Made by a program: the position numbers and the translations under genes | Shown: positions 61,429 through 64,000 of the stretch, piece by piece | Numbering within the stretch: position 1 is the stretch's first letter | Layout: each line of letters starts with the position of its first letter | The notes under the pieces: model-generated | Told to the model about the DNA's origin: nothing | The model's database searches: none | What the model saw: the letters and a program-made list of their open reading frames with translations, nothing else | Assembly (NCBI RefSeq): GCF_002797755.1 | Contig: NZ_PGFI01000011.1 | Coordinates: 744,001 to 808,000, forward strand | Reading direction: 5' to 3' | Length of the DNA: 64,000 nucleotides | Origin: Brevirhabdus pacifica | Lineage (GTDB): Bacteria > Pseudomonadota > Alphaproteobacteria > Rhodobacterales > Rhodobacteraceae

Positions 61429-62961
61429 ATGGCTAAAAGGATCGATATAACGAGTCGTCGCGCGCTACTGGCTGGGCTGGCTGCCGGCGTTGCAACTTCC
61501 GTCTCGGCGCAGCAGGCGTCGCTTATCGCGCCCCGGACCTCGATCAGGCCGTTGCCGCGCGGTGAGGAGGGGGTCGTCCGCGAACGTCCGGCACCGCCGC
61601 CGCTTGCCGATCTGGCCTCGGTGGTGGAAGGGGCGGGCCTGTCGGGGCAGTTCAGCTGCGTCGTCATGGATGCCCACACCGGCGAGGTTCTGGAGGCCTA
61701 TCAGCCCGCGCTTTCCCTGCCGCCCGCCAGCGTCGCCAAGTCGCTGACCACGCTCTACGCGCTGGACGCGCTTGGCCCCGGCTATCGCTTCAAGACACGG
61801 GTGCTGGCGACCGGCCCCACGGTCAACGGCGTGATCCAGGGCGACATCGTGCTGGCCGGCGGCGGCGACCCGACGCTGGAGTCCGACGGGCTTGCGACAT
61901 TGGTCGACAAGCTGGCCCAGGCCGGGATCAACGGCGTTACCGGCCGGTTCATTCTGGCCGACGCGGCATTGCCGAGCCTGCGGATGATCGACAAGGACCA
62001 GCCCGACCACGTGGGCTACAACCCCGCGATCTCGGGGCTGAACCTGAACTTCAACCGTGTCTTTTTCGAGTGGAAGCGCGAAAGCGCCGGTTACGACATC
62101 ACGATGGAGGCCCGCTCGGCCGGGCTGCGGCCGCCGGTGTCGGTGGCGCGGATGCGCGTCGTGGACAGAAAGGTCCCTGTCTACACCTACGAGGATGAGG
62201 GCGACCGCGACGGCTGGACCGTGGCCAAGGGCGCGCTGGGCAAGGGCGGGGGGCGCTGGCTGCCGGTCCGCAACCCGTCGCTCTATGCCGGCGAGGTCTT
62301 TCTGACCTTGGCCAAGGACAAGGGCATCCGTCTGCCGGAGCCCGAAACGGGCGCCCTGCCGGACGATGCGCGCATCCTGGCCGAACGGTCCAGTGCGGAC
62401 CTGCGCCGGATCCTCAAGGACATGCTGAAATACTCGACCAACCTGACGGCCGAGACCGTGGGCCTGGCTGCCAGCCGGGCGCGGGGGCTGCCGGTGACAT
62501 CGCTGCGCGAATCCAGTGCGGCGATGAACCTGTGGCTGATGCAGCGTTACGGGGTCGAGGACGTGGCCCTGGTCGATCACTCGGGCTTGGGCGAGGATTC
62601 GCGCGTCAGCTCCTACGCCATGGCGGCGGGGCTGGCCAAGGCCGGCTTCGACGGCCCGCTGCCCGAACTGATGAAACCCGTCACCCCCCGCGACGAGGAG
62701 GGCAAGGCGGTCTCGAATACGCGGGTTCGGATCCAGGCCAAGACGGGCACGCTGAACTTCGCCTCGGCGTTGGCCGGCTACATCAGTGCCCCGGGTGAGC
62801 GCGAGCTGACCTTCGCCATCTTCTCGGTCAACCTGGAAGAACGGGCGAAGATCCCGAAGGAGGATCGCGAGCGTCCCGACGGCAGCCGTGCCTGGAACGC
62901 GCGTTCGCGCCGGTTGCAGCGGACGCTGCTGACCCGCTGGGCGAAACTGCCTGTAAATTAA
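61429..62961 (+). CDS. dacB: D-alanyl-D-alanine carboxypeptidase/endopeptidase, PBP4 type
   Basis: 510 residues. The N-terminus carries an export signal with a twin-arginine-like SRRALLAGLAAGVATSVSA. Catalytic motifs of class C PBPs: SVAK in PPASVAKSLT near 100, STN in KYSTNLTAE near 342 and KTG in QAKTGTLN near 440. A long insertion between SxxK and SxN is typical of PBP4. It trims peptidoglycan stems in the periplasm. Confidence 0.93.
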   Translation: MAKRIDITSRRALLAGLAAGVATSVSAQQASLIAPRTSIRPLPRGEEGVVRERPAPPPLADLASVVEGAGLSGQFSCVVMDAHTGEVLEAYQPALSLPPASVAKSLTTLYALDALGPGYRFKTRVLATGPTVNGVIQGDIVLAGGGDPTLESDGLATLVDKLAQAGINGVTGRFILADAALPSLRMIDKDQPDHVGYNPAISGLNLNFNRVFFEWKRESAGYDITMEARSAGLRPPVSVARMRVVDRKVPVYTYEDEGDRDGWTVAKGALGKGGGRWLPVRNPSLYAGEVFLTLAKDKGIRLPEPETGALPDDARILAERSSADLRRILKDMLKYSTNLTAETVGLAASRARGLPVTSLRESSAAMNLWLMQRYGVEDVALVDHSGLGEDSRVSSYAMAAGLAKAGFDGPLPELMKPVTPRDEEGKAVSNTRVRIQAKTGTLNFASALAGYISAPGERELTFAIFSVNLEERAKIPKEDRERPDGSRAWNARSRRLQRTLLTRWAKLPVN

Positions 62962-62984
62962 GGCCCGAGTGTAGTTCGGGCGGT

Positions 62985-63012
62985 TGCCGGGGCCCGCAAC
63001 GAGGCCCCGGCA
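62985..63012. terminator. Terminator between dacB and the lysyl-tRNA synthetase gene
   Basis: A 9-bp stem TGCCGGGGC / GCCCCGGCA with a 10-base loop lies between two convergent genes; a second small hairpin (GCCCGA / TCGGGC) is just to its left. Confidence 0.65.
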
Positions 63013-63031
63013 CACGCATGTCGCTGTGGGC

Positions 63032-64000
63032 TCAGCCCAGCTTGCCGGCGAGGGCCGCGTCGATCAGGTCGGCGGTTTCGGTCACGCCGAAAAGGGCGAT
63101 GAAGCCGCCAAAGCGCGGACCCTGGGTCGCACCCAGAAGCACCTCGTAGATCGCCATGAACCAGTCGCGCAGCTGCTCGAACCCGTGGTCCTTGCCGACG
63201 GCGAAGACCAGCGATTGCAGCTCCTCGGCATCGGTGCCGCCTTGCCAGTCGCGCAGGCGCCCGGCCAAGTCAGCCAGGGCCGCGCGCTCCTGCTCGGTCG
63301 GGGCGCGGTAGGTTTTCGCGGGACGCACGAAGTCGTTGAAGTACCGTACGGCGAACTCGGCCGCCCGGTCGAGGTCAGGGTGGCTTTCGGGCGTGGCCTC
63401 GGGGGCGTAGCGGTTGATGAACCCCCACAGGGCGGTCTTGTCCTCGGCCGAGGCGGCGGACGCCAGGTTCAGCAGCATGGCAAACGGTACCGTCAGGCTG
63501 GACACCGGCGGCTTGCCTTCGTGGATGTGCCAGACCGGGTTGGCCAGCTGCGATTTCAGGTCCTGCTCGGGGAAGGCGCGAAGCTGCTGGTGGTACTCGT
63601 CCACGGCCTTGGGGATCACGTCGAAGTAGAGCCGCTTGGCGGTCTTGGGCTTCTGATACATGAAATAGGACAGCGACTCGGGCGGGGCGTAGGTCAGCCA
63701 CTCTTCCATCGACAGGCCGTTGCCCTTCGACTTCGAGATCTTCTGACCTTTCTCGTCGCCGAAAAGCTCGTAGGAGAGGCTTTCGGGCGGGGTCTCGCCC
63801 AGGGCCCGGCAGATCTTGGTCGACAGGGTGACCGAGTCGATCAGATCCTTGCCCGACATCTCGTAATCCACCCCCAGCGCGGCCCAGCGCAGGGCCCAGT
63901 CGGGTTTCCACTGCATCTTGACGTTGCCGCCGGTGACAGGGACTTCGACCCGCTCGCCGTCGGGCTCCTCGTAGACGATGGTGCCGCGCGACAGGTTCCG
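63032..64000 (-). CDS. lysK: Lysine--tRNA ligase, class I (partial, N-terminal part outside the window)
   Basis: The frame is open from 64000 to the stop at 63032 (322 codons seen). The KMSKS loop is present as GQKISKSKGNGLS, with MQWKPDWALRWAALGVDYEMSGKDLIDSV upstream, both typical of class I LysRS. Alphaproteobacteria commonly use this class I enzyme instead of LysS. Internal Met codons are not the start; the HIGH motif and true start lie past the right edge. Confidence 0.93.
   Translation of the reverse strand, partial: RNLSRGTIVYEEPDGERVEVPVTGGNVKMQWKPDWALRWAALGVDYEMSGKDLIDSVTLSTKICRALGETPPESLSYELFGDEKGQKISKSKGNGLSMEEWLTYAPPESLSYFMYQKPKTAKRLYFDVIPKAVDEYHQQLRAFPEQDLKSQLANPVWHIHEGKPPVSSLTVPFAMLLNLASAASAEDKTALWGFINRYAPEATPESHPDLDRAAEFAVRYFNDFVRPAKTYRAPTEQERAALADLAGRLRDWQGGTDAEELQSLVFAVGKDHGFEQLRDWFMAIYEVLLGATQGPRFGGFIALFGVTETADLIDAALAGKLG

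Overview
The window is GC-rich chromosomal DNA with tightly packed genes, many sharing ATGA/GTGA stop-start overlaps. It looks alphaproteobacterial and most like Rhodobacterales (Rhodobacteraceae). Signs are a TRAP-transporter operon, an alphaproteobacterial class I lysyl-tRNA synthetase, an assimilatory nitrate cluster ending in cysG, the mreBCD-mrdA-rodA order, and a cobalamin riboswitch ahead of a BtuFCD-type transporter. The genus cannot be fixed from the sequence alone. I see no CRISPR array, prophage, intact insertion sequence or replication origin.

Layout. (1) 1-9600, + strand: assimilatory nitrate/nitrite operon: end of a nitrate ABC permease, a fused double ATPase (NrtCD), NirB, NirD, NasA, a TrpD-like protein and siroheme synthase CysG. 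Together they import nitrate, reduce it to ammonium and make the siroheme NirB needs. (2) 9594-16629: a MerR regulator with an apparently orphaned promoter, then a TetR regulator divergent from a quinate/shikimate-type module: shikimate dehydrogenase homologue, TRAP importer (DctPQM) and a two-domain 3-dehydroshikimate dehydratase (QuiC1 type). (3) 16683-20509: LysR/DoxX divergent pair, a DODA-type extradiol dioxygenase and an orphan GAF histidine kinase. (4) 20614-23836: cobalamin riboswitch, two tiny ORFs with strong Shine-Dalgarno sites, and a corrinoid ABC transporter. (5) 23932-27183: berberine-bridge-type FAD oxidoreductase, exported cupin and divergent HxlR regulator, tied together by a 28-bp repeat. 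(6) 27434-31639, - strand: a copper/redox cluster of a Cys-rich exported protein, Tat-exported beta-propeller, DUF411 protein, Met-rich membrane peptide, cytochrome c, a frameshifted SCO1 and a SCO-membrane chimera. (7) 31835-36975: tRNA-Gln and a capsule/Kdo operon (kpsT, kpsE-like, kdsA, phosphomannomutase). (8) 37373-45560: DNA-glycosylase-family gene, SseB-like gene, ghrA, and the cell-elongation operon mreB-mreC-mreD-mrdA-rodA. (9) 45893-64000: leuA with a leucine-rich attenuator leader peptide, GST, a 19-repeat MORN protein, nadE, zincin, gltX, gamma-glutamylcyclotransferase-family gene, tRNA-Ala, geranylgeranyl-reductase-family gene, cold-shock gene, DUF4329-like gene, a small secreted protein, ettA, AI-2E-family protein, nadD, dacB and partial lysyl-tRNA synthetase.

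The most interesting parts are the degenerating copper/SCO cluster, the small ORFs after the B12 riboswitch, the leucine leader before leuA, the MerR promoter without a target, and the two-repeat super-period of the MORN protein.
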